Assembly: GCA_016720775.1 (NCBI GenBank)
Contig: JADKJX010000001.1
Coordinates: 310,001 to 374,000, forward strand
Reading direction: 5' to 3'
Length of the DNA stretch: 64,000 nt
Origin: Chitinophagaceae bacterium
Lineage (GTDB): Bacteria > Bacteroidota > Bacteroidia > Chitinophagales > Chitinophagaceae
This document shows, piece by piece, positions 24,710 through 35,400 of this stretch (the stretch's first letter is position 1; every line of letters starts with the position of its first letter). A program made the translations under genes and the position numbers. The notes beneath the pieces are model-generated. The model worked only from the letters and a program-made list of their open reading frames with translations, was not told where the DNA came from and did not search any database.

Positions 24710-25607
24710 TTATTTATTACTCTTAGTATTATTGGCAATAACGGCTAACGCTTTTATAAACTCTGAAAAGAACCTGAATACGACAACGATCAGAAACCGG
24801 TTAGCGGACCAAAAAAATGAGACTCCAGCCCGACCCATACAGGAACGGCATTGAGAATATGTCATCGAGCGGATTCCTGCTGTAATAATGGGAATAGTCA
24901 TTGCTGCCACTAAATACCAAAGACAAAAGGCCCATCAAAAAACCTAATACACCGGTAAGTATGCCATACCATTCCCCAAATGTTTGTATGAAATGGGCCA
25001 CAACCGGCGTAGCAACAAACTCAGCACCAGCATACGAGGAGTGATTTACCTTATCTCTCCTGTTCCACCATAACTGGAAACTAAACCAGCAAAGCAGCGC
25101 AAGCACGCACCACAATAAGAGGAAGGTTAAAACATATTTACCCTCTGCTTTAAAAATGCCGATATCAATTGCTTTAAATAAAATATAAAATGGGACAAGG
25201 ATATTTAATATGGCAATGACCACATAAATAACTCCAAAAACCCTTCTGAAGAAAGAGCCATTGTCAATTGTTCCTAAAAAGGGGTTTATAAAGGAGAGAA
25301 ATTTATTGTTCCATTCATCCGCTTTACCGGCAACCATTAAGATATCTGTTTTCTTTTCCTTTGGAGCAACCTGGGTGTATTGAATCCAGTTTAGGAAAAC
25401 AGGCCCGCATTTCACGATATCTCCCGCATTTAAATTGGTTTCTGTAACCCGGTTCCCATTTACAAAAGTACCATTACTGCTGCCCAGGTCCTTGATCATT
25501 ACCTGGCCATTATCTAAAACGGTAAGTTGTGCATGGTGACGGCTAACCAGCTTATCGTCTAAAACGATTTGATTGCCTGCATCTCTGCCGATGATGAATG
25601 TTTGCAT
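24710..25607 (-). pseudogene. FHA-domain membrane protein (DUF4282-like tail), frameshifted near the C-terminus
   Basis: FHA domain at residues 1-80 with intact IGRDAGNQ, VSRHHAQL and SSNGTFVNG. Three or four membrane segments follow (VIYVVIAILNILVPFYILFKAI, VLTFLLLWCVLALLCWFSFQLWW). In the current frame it stops at 24801. One extra A in the A7 run at 24811-24817 would extend it with FWSANRFLIVVVFRFFSEFIKALAVIANN to a stop at 24710, a plausible DUF4282-type last helix. It is probably one gene with a homopolymer indel. It starts 11 bp downstream of the two-FHA gene. Confidence 0.75.
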
Positions 25608-25618
25608 AAATAGTTGTT

Positions 25619-27073
25619 TTAATTTTTTATTTGGTTAATGAACTTTGGTAAAAGACTGACCTGTTGCTTTTGCACTAACCCGATCAGTTCTCCCCGCGAG
25701 TTAAATACGGTGCTTCCTTCCTGGATACCCGGCAATGAGTCCAAAATGGGCATCGCCGGAAATTTATTTATATCAAAACTGTCTTTCCGGGCATAGAAAC
25801 TGTCTTTCATTATTTCGCCGTTCTTAGGAAAAGAAAAGTAGCTGTAGTATTTTTCTTCCGTATTGTGCATGTTTTTACCCGGCTTATTGCTAAATGAAAT
25901 ATCTGCGACAGCGGTATTTAACGGCAATCCTTTTTTTACGGATTGTATCACAACACTTGTTGTGTCGGTAAACATGCATACTGCGATTGCGCTGGCCTCA
26001 ATAAAATTTTGCTGGTTATTTACTGCTCCGTTCGGTAGCCATTTTAAAACAGCCGTCTCTCCACATAGAACAGCCTGGCTGCTATTGCCATTATTTAAGC
26101 CTTTTATTGTTTTGCTGGCGATCACTTCCGAGATCATTTTTGATCTCTCTGTCTCATTTAGCCAGGGATTTATTATAAGTGATGAAGTAAGAATTGAACC
26201 ATCCGGTTTTATAAAACAACCACTCCCTGAAGTGCGGCTATAGGCCAGCAGGTATTTTTTATCCGGGTTTGCTTCTGTTTGGTCGGTAAAGTTCTTATTC
26301 TTTCCAACATAGTACCTGGTACCATTAAACAGGATCGTATAATAGTATTCATGTTCAATGTAAACCAATGTATTTTTATTCTTTTGATAGACCTGTTCTG
26401 CAGATAAGTTACAATCCCACCCGAACCAACTACACCTGTTGATATAACCTATCGTTCCTGCAGTGAGCAGTAGTATCATGGAAAATGAGGTCCAAACTGC
26501 TTTTTTATGATCCTTCAGGAAATTGATCCGCAGTTTTTTATGTTTAAACCAGTCATTTGGCAGATCGGAACCGGCAATCTTCACTACATCCGTTTTGGAG
26601 AAATTCTTTGTAATTACTCTTGCACCATTTACAAAACTGCCATTGCTGCTGCCCATATCCTGCAGGAAATAATTACCGTTCTTCAGGACAGAGACCTTTG
26701 CGTGGTGAGCAGAAACAAAGCTATTATCAATAACAATATCGTTGTCATCGGAAGAACCAACCATGATCGTTTTCCTGGTTTTTGAAAATGGATCCTCCTG
26801 TATAATTGTATCCGTTTTTTTTGACAGCGAAGACTGGAAAGCGGCTTGCCAGTCAACCCTGCTTGAACCAACCATTAATTCATCTCCCGGTTGTATGATA
26901 TGCAGTGTAATTCTCTGCCTGTTCACAAATGTTCCGTTGCTGCTGCCCAGGTCTTTTACTTCATAAGAACCATTGCCCAGGTCAGTAACAATGGCATGGT
27001 TCCGGCTAATACCCGGCTCATTGATGATCACATCATTTGAATTATCGCGGCCGATCTTTATCGCAGATTTCAT
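25619..27073 (-). CDS. Two-FHA membrane protein with periplasmic trypsin-like domain lacking catalytic residues
   Basis: 484 aa. FHA1 (residues 1-85) has IGRDNSND, ISRNHAIV and SSNGTFVN. FHA2 (about 100-180) has VGSSDDND and VSAHHAKV, losing the usual Arg positions. A transmembrane helix follows at about 200 (SFSMILLLTAGTIGYI), then a periplasmic region. Its SGSGCFIKPDGSILTSSLII looks like the start of a trypsin/HtrA fold, but the His of TNNHV is replaced. GNSGGP near the end appears as IQEGST before VFNSRGELIGLV. I infer a non-catalytic binding domain coupled to cytoplasmic phosphothreonine sensing. Seven bp separate it from the phosphatase gene. Confidence 0.82.
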   Translation of the reverse strand: MKSAIKIGRDNSNDVIINEPGISRNHAIVTDLGNGSYEVKDLGSSNGTFVNRQRITLHIIQPGDELMVGSSRVDWQAAFQSSLSKKTDTIIQEDPFSKTRKTIMVGSSDDNDIVIDNSFVSAHHAKVSVLKNGNYFLQDMGSSNGSFVNGARVITKNFSKTDVVKIAGSDLPNDWFKHKKLRINFLKDHKKAVWTSFSMILLLTAGTIGYINRCSWFGWDCNLSAEQVYQKNKNTLVYIEHEYYYTILFNGTRYYVGKNKNFTDQTEANPDKKYLLAYSRTSGSGCFIKPDGSILTSSLIINPWLNETERSKMISEVIASKTIKGLNNGNSSQAVLCGETAVLKWLPNGAVNNQQNFIEASAIAVCMFTDTTSVVIQSVKKGLPLNTAVADISFSNKPGKNMHNTEEKYYSYFSFPKNGEIMKDSFYARKDSFDINKFPAMPILDSLPGIQEGSTVFNSRGELIGLVQKQQVSLLPKFINQIKN

Positions 27074-27080
27074 AAAACGA

Positions 27081-28055
27081 TCATTTTTTATTCTTATTTA
27101 CTGAGTCTTTCCGGTCGGGTTTTTTCGTTAATGAGTCACCAGTGATTTTTTTGATTGTAATTTTCGTGTCCTTTGGTTTTATGACTTTATTATTCATATA
27201 GTTTTTCTTATAGATCCAAAATGAAAAAAAGAGGGCGGCAACAATAAGCGTAAAAGCAGCTGCGATTTTTTTTACCGGCGATCTCCGCCTGGCCTGAATA
27301 TTCTTACCGAGGTAGTGTATCAATTGCACTGTAGTATTGTCTGAACCCCCGCCGTTATTCGCTAGTTCTGTTAATTTCAATGCCGTATTTTGAATATCCC
27401 CGGTGGATCGAACAGTTTCCAGGATCTTTTCCTTGGTTACGTGCGCTGTCAGGCCATCACTGCATAAAAGGAGCTTATCATTTTCAAGTAATGCCATTGG
27501 CTTTTTGGTAATAGTGGGGCCTACTTTGTCAAAAATTCCAACGGCTTTAAGGATCTCGTTTTTTTTGTCGCTCATTTCGGCTTCTTCTTCAGTAAGTACA
27601 CCGGCGTCTATTAATTTCTGAACAGAAGAATGGTCCTTTGTAATTTGTTTGATGCTTCCTTCCCTTACAAGGTATATCCTGCTGTCGCCAGCATGGGCAG
27701 TATACAACTGGCGCTCTTTGATCAATACCATTACACAGGTCGTTCCCATTCCCTTTAATGCCGGGTCCTGGTTCACCATTTCCCGCAATTGGTAATTTGC
27801 AAACTCGATTGCGTTTTTTAAGACAACAGGAATATCCGGGTCTTCATTCTTGGGATCCTGCAGGAATTGCTGAATGGATACTATCGCGTTTTGCGAGGCA
27901 ACTTCGCCGGCTGCATGTCCGCCCATCCCATCACAGATAATAACACAATAACCCATGGGAGTATCAAAGTGCGCCATATAGTCTTCGTTATGCGCTCTTA
28001 TTTTACCAACGTCGGTTGCGTTGCCAATGGAAATATGGTAGTCGGAAGGGTTCAA
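27081..28055 (-). CDS. PP2C-type (PPM) serine/threonine phosphatase with C-terminal membrane anchor
   Basis: 324 aa. Metal-binding motifs of the PPM family are visible: VGKIRAHNEDYM, VIICDGMGGHAAGE, GTTCVMVLI, HAGDSRIYLVR, LLLCSDGLT and GGSDNTTVQLI. A C-terminal transmembrane helix (AAAFTLIVAALFFSFWIY) and a basic tail (PKDTKITIKKITG...) follow. It removes phosphate from Ser/Thr, presumably reversing the kinase at 30068. The start is TTG 28055, 1 bp after the restored stop of the zinc-ribbon FHA gene; no ATG is available. The whole arrangement is a classic kinase-phosphatase-FHA unit. Confidence 0.92.
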   Translation of the reverse strand: MNPSDYHISIGNATDVGKIRAHNEDYMAHFDTPMGYCVIICDGMGGHAAGEVASQNAIVSIQQFLQDPKNEDPDIPVVLKNAIEFANYQLREMVNQDPALKGMGTTCVMVLIKERQLYTAHAGDSRIYLVREGSIKQITKDHSSVQKLIDAGVLTEEEAEMSDKKNEILKAVGIFDKVGPTITKKPMALLENDKLLLCSDGLTAHVTKEKILETVRSTGDIQNTALKLTELANNGGGSDNTTVQLIHYLGKNIQARRRSPVKKIAAAFTLIVAALFFSFWIYKKNYMNNKVIKPKDTKITIKKITGDSLTKKPDRKDSVNKNKK

Positions 28056-28056
28056 A

Positions 28057-28657
28057 TCAAAAGACAGTTTTGAATTTGAATATAGTGTTGCCTAATTTTA
28101 ATTCATCGCCTTCCTTTAATTTCCCCTCATCAACCGATACCCCGTTTATTTTGTGCCATTGGTAGAGAAATTATCCTTTATTAAAAACTCGTTGTCCCGA
28201 AAAGAATATTGGTGTGGTCACCAGAAATGGATGAATCCTGTATAACTATATCGCAACCGGCAGCACTCCCGATTTTATTCTTCCCCGCATAGAGTTTATA
28301 GTCCTGGCCGTACTCATTGTTAGTGAATGTTACCAGCCAGCCGGTGAGCTTTCTTTTTTCAGTCTGCGGCAGGGGAGCACCTTCTTTTTCTTCCGTTACG
28401 ATCGATGTTCGTTTAAACGGGTGGGCACCGCCTTGTGTACCCGGCACCGGGGTTGTTTTAAAATCAGCCGTTTCTTCATTGATCAGTGTTTTTTTGAACT
28501 GCTGGTCATTGCCTTCATCGAACAACTGCGTATTTTTAAAATCCGTCAGTGTTTTCTCATAATCGGCCCCCTGCACGCCGGCGGGGCAAAAAGGACATTC
28601 GGAATACTGGCCTGCATCGTAATTATGGCCGTTTTTGCATGTTTTGAAATTTGACAT
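28057..28657 (-). pseudogene. Zinc-ribbon FHA protein, two frameshifts in the FHA domain
   Basis: The N-terminus CKNGHNYDAGQYSECPFC is the zinc-ribbon-like start common to bacterial FHA/phospho-signalling proteins. A linker rich in Thr (KTLTDF, KTLINEE) could be a kinase target. The FHA domain starts at KLYAGKNKIGSAAGCDIVIQD and stops early at 28181. Adding one base in the A4 run 28200-28203 and one in the T4 run 28149-28152 (plus-strand sense) restores LFRDNEFLIKDNFSTNGTKINGVSVDEGKLK ... TIFKFKTVF and a stop at 28057. It is either decayed or affected by two homopolymer errors. Confidence 0.75.
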
Positions 28658-28687
28658 TGTACTTAATTTTTGAGTGAATGTTTTTAT

Positions 28688-30055
28688 TTAGTTGAATTTT
28701 ATATCCTGCCCCTTTAGCTGGTCATTTATAATTATATCACATCTCTTAATATTATATTTGGATTCCCTTTTTTTGGGTACATATTCTCTCCTGAATTTGT
28801 TTTTCAGATCCTCTGAAATTTGTTCAGTAGAGCCAATAGGCCCTAATACTTCGGGTTTTTTATCGGTTTTTGGTTTGTATTCCCAAACCTCGTCTCTTAC
28901 TATTGATTGGTATTTTATCCGGTATGTATACAGAGTAGGCCTGTTTATTTCTTTATCGTGGAATTTTGCAAATTCATCATAGATCTTTATTTTTAATTGG
29001 GTAAAAGGAGTTGTTTCATCCTGTCGAAGGTTTAGATTTTTTATTCTTTCCAGGTATTTATCATCAAAATTGCTTTGTAACGGAGGGGCTTTCCATGATT
29101 CAGTAACATTCTTAAAACTTTCGGCAGTAATTAGCGGGAGTACCCTGTTTTTAAAACTGTCTTCAAACCATTTCAGCTGTTGGGAGTTTACTGAATAAAT
29201 ATCATTCTCCTTTTCAATTTTACCGTTAGCATCACATATAAATACAACCTGGATAGTACTGTTGCAGTCCTGGTATGGGAAAACATTTTTGTAATAGTCG
29301 ATGAATATCGGGTTCAGTTGAATTGCAAATTGCTCGTTTAATACGTTATTAGCCTGCACCGGCTGTTTATTTTTACCTGAAAGCTCCTCCGCATTTTTTA
29401 ATTCTTTGATGACCGAATTTTTATAGTCTGTCATTTCATCTAACAGGTTCTTCAGTTCTTTTTCCCGGGCTTCCGGGATCATCAAATTTCCGGGCTTATA
29501 ACGGTCGAAATAAAGTTTGGATTCAGCAATATGGATTTTTAACTGGAGCGTATTTATGACTGACACAACAAACGCCTTCGTTTTATCATCCGGTAATTGA
29601 AACTGGTTCAGGATTATATGGGGCTTATCTATATCCGGGATGGTGAATAGGATCGGGTAATTTTTTTCAAACCTGTTTATTAATGTATCATTGGCTTTAT
29701 AATTTTTAACCATCCCCATGGAGCCCCTCCGGTCAAGTTTGGTATAGTTGGTATCCCGGTGCCCGGTCTGCTCATTAAAGTAAATAATTGAAATACTGTC
29801 AAGCGATCTATAAAAATAGAAATCGAGTTGATAAGTTTCTTTATTTCCATTGACTTTAAAAGTGTAGTTAGTGTGATACCTATTGTTAATTGGGTTTGGA
29901 TCCGGAAGTCGTTTAAAACAAAGGGCACCCACCTCCTCTTCCCCGTTCAACAAAAGAGTGCCGGGCTCATACGATGAATTGAGACAGGCTTGTCCAAACA
30001 CTTGTAAAGACAGGCAGAAACTGCAAATAAGGTAAAAAAATATTTTTTTTGCCAT
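28688..30055 (-). CDS. Secreted protein of unknown function between kinase and FHA genes
   Basis: 455 aa with a signal peptide (FFYLICSFCLSLQVFGQ). The N-terminal beta-rich part (about 25-160, YHTNYTFKVNGNKETYQLDFYFYRS) is followed by a helical coiled-coil-like stretch (EAREKELKNLLDEMTDYKNSVIKELKNAEE). The C-terminal part has IQVVFICDANGKIEKENDIYSV, reminiscent of TonB-C/energy-transducer-like folds, but I cannot assign it. Gaps of 12 and 30 bp on either side tie it to the operon. It may be the extracytoplasmic input or output of the kinase module. Confidence 0.75.
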   Translation of the reverse strand: MAKKIFFYLICSFCLSLQVFGQACLNSSYEPGTLLLNGEEEVGALCFKRLPDPNPINNRYHTNYTFKVNGNKETYQLDFYFYRSLDSISIIYFNEQTGHRDTNYTKLDRRGSMGMVKNYKANDTLINRFEKNYPILFTIPDIDKPHIILNQFQLPDDKTKAFVVSVINTLQLKIHIAESKLYFDRYKPGNLMIPEAREKELKNLLDEMTDYKNSVIKELKNAEELSGKNKQPVQANNVLNEQFAIQLNPIFIDYYKNVFPYQDCNSTIQVVFICDANGKIEKENDIYSVNSQQLKWFEDSFKNRVLPLITAESFKNVTESWKAPPLQSNFDDKYLERIKNLNLRQDETTPFTQLKIKIYDEFAKFHDKEINRPTLYTYRIKYQSIVRDEVWEYKPKTDKKPEVLGPIGSTEQISEDLKNKFRREYVPKKRESKYNIKRCDIIINDQLKGQDIKFN

Positions 30056-30067
30056 GAATAAAATATA

Positions 30068-31663
30068 TCAGTTCGTAATTGGAGGTGATAAATCAAAATC
30101 AGATTCTCTTTTTGTGCAAATGACCTGGTAATTACAGGTATTGCCCGGTGTTTTGCCTGTGAATCTAAAATACAGGATTATCACCTCGTTAGACTTCATT
30201 TGTTTTAGTTCGCTGGGTTTTGGGAAATTACTAAAAACAATTGCCTGCTTTTCCCCATCGTATACTTCCCCATTGCAATCAACCTTGCCCGCCAAAAATT
30301 TATAGACCTGTGATTTATCAAAATACCTGAATGGAGGATCTTTTATTATGGGATTTTGTGAAATCTTTAGACCAGGTTCATCAGGTTGTTCTTTCACAGT
30401 GGAATCAAAACTATTACTGTTGGTTGAAGTGATAATAGTAGAATCAGCAACTATCGCAAGGGGTTTTGCAGCAATAGTTGAGTCAGGCTGTTGGGTGCTG
30501 CTGGTAAAACTACCTGGATTATGAATTGAATCAATAATGCCGGGAGGAGGATCGCTAATGCCGACTTCAGTTTTTTTATTGTCGAAATAAGCCAGGGATA
30601 AAACTACAATGGCTATTAAACCTAAAACCAAAAATACCCACCCAATGGTTTTCTTTTTTTTCACAACATAGGATTCCAGCAACTTCTGAGTATTGATATT
30701 TTTTGGTAATGGGATACTTGCTTGTTGAGGTTGGATGTCTTGCTTTGTTTTTGTCGCTGGATTTTTCTTAAGCGGTTGTGTTGAATCCATTGTGGCCCCT
30801 GCATTATTATCCCGGGGTTTTGTGGGGGTTATAGCAGGCGCTGCATCCGACAACAAAAATGTTTTGAATTCAATGCAGGAATGAAACCGCTTTTCCGGTT
30901 TCTTTTCAGTCGCCCTGGTTATTGCATTTTGCAATCCCGGCGAAACGTGCGGATAATACCTGCCTGTTGGCGGCAATGATTCATTTACAATTTTATTTTG
31001 CAGCTCAAATAAATTAGTAATGGCCTGGTAAGGGCATTTACCCGTCACCATTTCAAATAATGTAACCCCCAGCGAGTATATATCGCTTAACCTGGTGTAA
31101 GGCGATCCCTTTACCTGTTCCGGACTCATGTAAAATGGCGTACCTAATTGTGTATTCGCAAAAGTGTTTTTAAAATTTTCCGCATCCATGAATTTTGCAA
31201 TACCGAAATCCATTATCCGCACTGTCATCCCGTCTTTGCTCACCATTATATTTCCGGGCTTGATATCCCGGTGATAAATATTATTGTCGTGTGCATATTG
31301 AACAGCATCCAAAACTTTGCCTATGATGTGTAAGGCCTTTGCTGTAACGAGTGGCCCTGAAACTTTTGCAATGTAGTCATCCAACGTGTAGCCTTCAATA
31401 TACTCCATCACCAGGCAGGCAAAATTATCCTGCTCAACATAGTCGAATATCTTTACAATATTCGGGTGCTCCAGTTTGATCAGCGCATTGGCTTCGTTCT
31501 TAAAGCGGTTACGGATATTTTCATTGCCAAATAAATTCTGGTGTAAAACTTTGATGGCTACCAGCCTGTCTATCCGGTTGTGCCGGGCTAAATATACATT
31601 ACCCATGCCGCCTTCGCCGAGGCTGCGTTCAATAGTATAATTGTTAATAGTTTTGCCCGTCAT
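30068..31663 (-). CDS. Transmembrane serine/threonine protein kinase (Hanks type)
   Basis: 531 aa. Kinase domain at residues 8-270: G-loop GEGGMGNVY, VAIK with catalytic Lys, HRDIKPGN catalytic loop, DFG in IMDFGIAK and SPEQVKG in the activation segment. A Pro/Thr-rich juxtamembrane region, one transmembrane helix (WVFLVLGLIAIVVLSLAYF, about residue 345) and a periplasmic tail of about 170 residues follow. It phosphorylates Ser/Thr on FHA partners or other targets. It is the first gene of the eight-gene minus-strand operon that runs to 23503. The periplasmic tail has no recognised sensor domain. Confidence 0.94.
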   Translation of the reverse strand: MTGKTINNYTIERSLGEGGMGNVYLARHNRIDRLVAIKVLHQNLFGNENIRNRFKNEANALIKLEHPNIVKIFDYVEQDNFACLVMEYIEGYTLDDYIAKVSGPLVTAKALHIIGKVLDAVQYAHDNNIYHRDIKPGNIMVSKDGMTVRIMDFGIAKFMDAENFKNTFANTQLGTPFYMSPEQVKGSPYTRLSDIYSLGVTLFEMVTGKCPYQAITNLFELQNKIVNESLPPTGRYYPHVSPGLQNAITRATEKKPEKRFHSCIEFKTFLLSDAAPAITPTKPRDNNAGATMDSTQPLKKNPATKTKQDIQPQQASIPLPKNINTQKLLESYVVKKKKTIGWVFLVLGLIAIVVLSLAYFDNKKTEVGISDPPPGIIDSIHNPGSFTSSTQQPDSTIAAKPLAIVADSTIITSTNSNSFDSTVKEQPDEPGLKISQNPIIKDPPFRYFDKSQVYKFLAGKVDCNGEVYDGEKQAIVFSNFPKPSELKQMKSNEVIILYFRFTGKTPGNTCNYQVICTKRESDFDLSPPITN

Positions 31664-32424
31664 GCTTTTTATATAGATGACAACTTGAAAAAAACAGGTA
31701 CGGGCTTCGGATAGGAATTGAAATGATATTATTTGCTAAACCAGGACAGACCATTTGAACACAGTTTTATTATCTGCAATTTTTACTTGCCCGGTATTGT
31801 ATAAAATCTAATTGCTTATCTGCAGATATACATTCTGCTAACAGGGTATTTATTCAAATGATTAAGGGATATTGCTGGTTTACCTTGTAATATATGACTT
31901 CTTGTTCCGATATACAACAGGCCGGGCATTTAATATCATCCAATACTGACTATCAATCTATTAATCCTGTTTAGATTTTGTACTAACAGTACTTATTGGA
32001 TTCCCAATCAGATACCATGGGAGCCTATGCCCGGCAGAAGAACACGATTAAAAGTACAAAACTGGGTAAATGAAAAATACCGTAGTAATACGGTATTCAT
32101 AAAGTTGTATGTTTTTTACCTTACCTGCTGACTGCCAGTTACCGGATGCAATCCGGCAGAATTAAACGGCCCAAGTGATCCCATAAACTTTGGTTTGTAG
32201 TTAAAGGATTTGGGTGGGGAACACTTGCGCCAGTTGGGGTAGTGGTGAACACCCAAAAGGCGAAGAACTTCATTCATCAGAAAAAACTTTTTAAATCATT
32301 CAATTATACTCTCCACAAAAGTGGTGCCAGGAATTGAAAACTAAAATCAGGACGTTCCTTTTTTTGTATATTTAGTTTTACATCCTGTTTAAGACCACCG
32401 CTTATCTTCTAAAATATTTTAAGG
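31664..32424. other. 761-bp gene-free stretch between kinase operon and FG-GAP gene
   Basis: It holds the leader of the kinase operon (31664 to about 32030, no clear promoter seen), the first 157-bp direct repeat (32077-32233) with a MITE-like copy inside, and the leader of the FG-GAP gene. I see no ORF worth calling. Confidence 0.5.
32077..32233. repeat. 157-bp direct repeat, left copy
   Basis: It begins with a hairpin (ATACCGTA, loop GTAA, TACGGTAT), contains the small palindrome CCGGATGCAATCCGG, and ends with the MITE-like element (32168-32231). By eye only three bases differ from the copy at 37038-37194. The pair brackets the FG-GAP gene. Confidence 0.85.
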
Positions 32425-35400
32425 ATGTATAAGATTTATACTTTAGCGGTGGCAGTAGCGGTTATGCCGCTTTCACAAAAACTCCCGAAACAGGATTCCT
32501 GTGTTTTTAACAGGTTTGAAAACGCTCCTTACATTTTCCCGTATAAGAACACCAGTACCACTGGTTTTTGGGAATCTGAAAAAAAATCAACAGGAACCTG
32601 GTCGCAAAACTGGATGGGGCAGGCACAGGAAAATATCCGTAAGAGTGAATACCAGTTTAAGTGGGAAGAAAAATACAAAGCTTACTGCACTCCCAACCGC
32701 CAAAATAATCTCCGGTTTTTTTATAATGCTAAAGGCTTTTCAGTTGAGCCGCGTATCATACAAATACCCATTGGTAAGCTTGATCCGTTGAAAAGACCCG
32801 GTGAAATAAAATACAGATATATCCCCAACTGGAAAGTAAAATTCGACCTGGATAAAAAGCAGGTGGGCATAGGGACCTGGCAGGTTTCTGATAACAAAGC
32901 AGACTATGTTACTGATAATATTACTGTTCAGTACATTAACAACGATGAAGGCATGCGGCAGAATTTTATTGTGCGTGCTCCTTTATTGAAAAATAATATG
33001 CTGAAAATAAATTTCAGCATTAAAACAAAGCTGAAAACTTATTTACACGGCAACCAGTTACAGTTCTTTCATAAAAAAACAAATGTTTTAAATTTATGAT
33101 CAGTTAAAAGTTTGGGATGCAAACGGTAAGCCCCTTGAAGCATTCATCAAAAAAAACGGAAGAAATAAATTTTCAATAAATGTAAAATCAAAAAATGCAG
33201 CCTATCCAATTACCATTGATCCTTTAAGTGCAACACCCGACAGTACGCCGGATGATGCTGATCAGGCTGGTGCCCAGTTTGGTTATAGTGTAGCTTCTGC
33301 CGGCGATATAAATGGTGATGGATATAGTGATGTGATTATTGGCGCTTATACTTACGATGATGGTGCTAATACCAATGAGGGCCGGGCCTTTGTTTATTAC
33401 GGCTCAGCAGCTGGTTTATCTGCTTCTCCAAACAGTACGCCCGATGATGCCAACCAATCTTTCGCATCCTTTGGCGTTAGTGTAGCTTCTGCCGGGGATG
33501 TGAATGGAGATGGCTACAGCGATGTGATCATTGGGGCATATTTTTATGATGATGGTGGAAACATCGATGAAGGACGGGCCTTTGTTTATTATGGCTCAGC
33601 GGCTGGTTTATCTGCTTCTCCCAACAGCACACCCGATGATGCTAACCAGCCCGGGGCCTTTTTTGGTGTCAGTGTAGCCTCCGCAGGAGATATAAATGGT
33701 GATGGTTACAGCGATGTGATCATTGGCGCCAATCAATATAATGACGGCGCTAATACAGCAGAAGGGAGGGCCTTCGTTTATAATGGCTCAGCAGCCGGTT
33801 TATCTGCTTCTCCCAACAGTATACTTGATGATGCGGATCAGGCTGGTGCCTTTTTCGGTATTAGTGTAGCCTCCGCTGGCGATATAAATGGTGATGGATA
33901 CAGTGATGTGATTGTTGGTGCTTATGGATATGATGATGGCGCTAATACAGCAGAAGGCCGGGCTTTTGTTTATCATGGTTCTGCAGCTGGATTATCTGCT
34001 TCTCCCAACAGCACACCCGATGATGCTGACCAGTTTAACGCCCAATTTGGTATCAGTGTTGCTTCAGCAGGAGATGTTAACGGAGATGGATACAGCGATG
34101 TGATCATTGGAGCTTTTACATATGATGATGGAGCCAATACAGATGAAGGCCGGGCTTTTGTTTATCATGGTTCTGTAGCTGGATTATCTGATTCTCCCAA
34201 CAGCACACCCGATGATGCTGACCAATTTAACGCTCAATTTGGTATCAGTGTAGCCTCAGCAGGAGATGTTAATGGAGATGGCTATAGTGATGTAATTATC
34301 GGAGCCTGGGCATATGATGATGGAGCCAATACAGATGAAGGCCGGGCTTTTGTTTATAACGGTTCATCAGGCGGTTTGTCTGCTACGCCCAGCGGTGCTC
34401 CTGATGATGCGGATCAGGCCGGGGCCCTATTTGGAGTCAGTGTTGCTTCAGCAGGAGATGTTAATGGTGATGGATACAGTGATGTGATTATTGGGGCCTG
34501 GGAATATGATGAAGGCGCAAATACAATTGAAGGCCGGGCATTTGTTTACCATGGCTCCGCAACTGGTTTATCTCCCACTCCGAACAGTACTCGAGATGAT
34601 GCAGATCAAACTGATGCCGCTTTGGGTGGAGTGTAGCATCTGCAGGGGATGTAAATGGTGATGTATACAGCGATGTGATTATTGGTGCACATTATTACGA
34701 TGATGGTGCTAATAATGAAGAAGGCCGGGCTTTTGTTTACCACGGTTCTGCCTCTGGTTTATCTTCTGCCCCCAACAGTACTCTTGATGCTGCAAATCAG
34801 GCTGGTGCGCTATTTGGTGCCAGTGTAGCATCTGCAGGAGATGTGAATAGTGACGGCTATAGTGATGTAATCATTGGTGCTTATGCATATCAGGATGGCG
34901 CTAATTTTAATGAAGGCCGGGCTTTTGTTTATTATGGCTCTTCTACTGGTTTATCTGCCATCCCCAACAGTACCCCTGATGATGCTGATAAGACTGACGC
35001 TCAGTTTGGAGTTAGCGTGGCGTCTGCAGGAGATGTAAATGGGGATGGTTACAGTGATGTAATAATAGGGGCCCACAGGTATGACGATGGCATCAATAAT
35101 GAAGAGGGCCGGGCTTTTATTTATTATGGCTCTGCTACTGGGTTGTCAGCTTCGCCGAATAATATATTAGATGATGCTGATCAGGCCACTGCCTATTTTG
35201 GCTGGAGGGTTGCCGGCGCTGGAGATGTAAATGGCGATGGATACAGTGATGTAATTATCGGCGCTTATGGGTATGATGATGGTGCTAATACTGACGAAGG
35301 CCGGGCTTTTGTTTACTTCGGTTCTTCAACTGGTTCATCCGCTTCACCTAATGACATATTAGATGATGCGGATCAGGCTGGTGCTCGTTTTGGTTATGGC

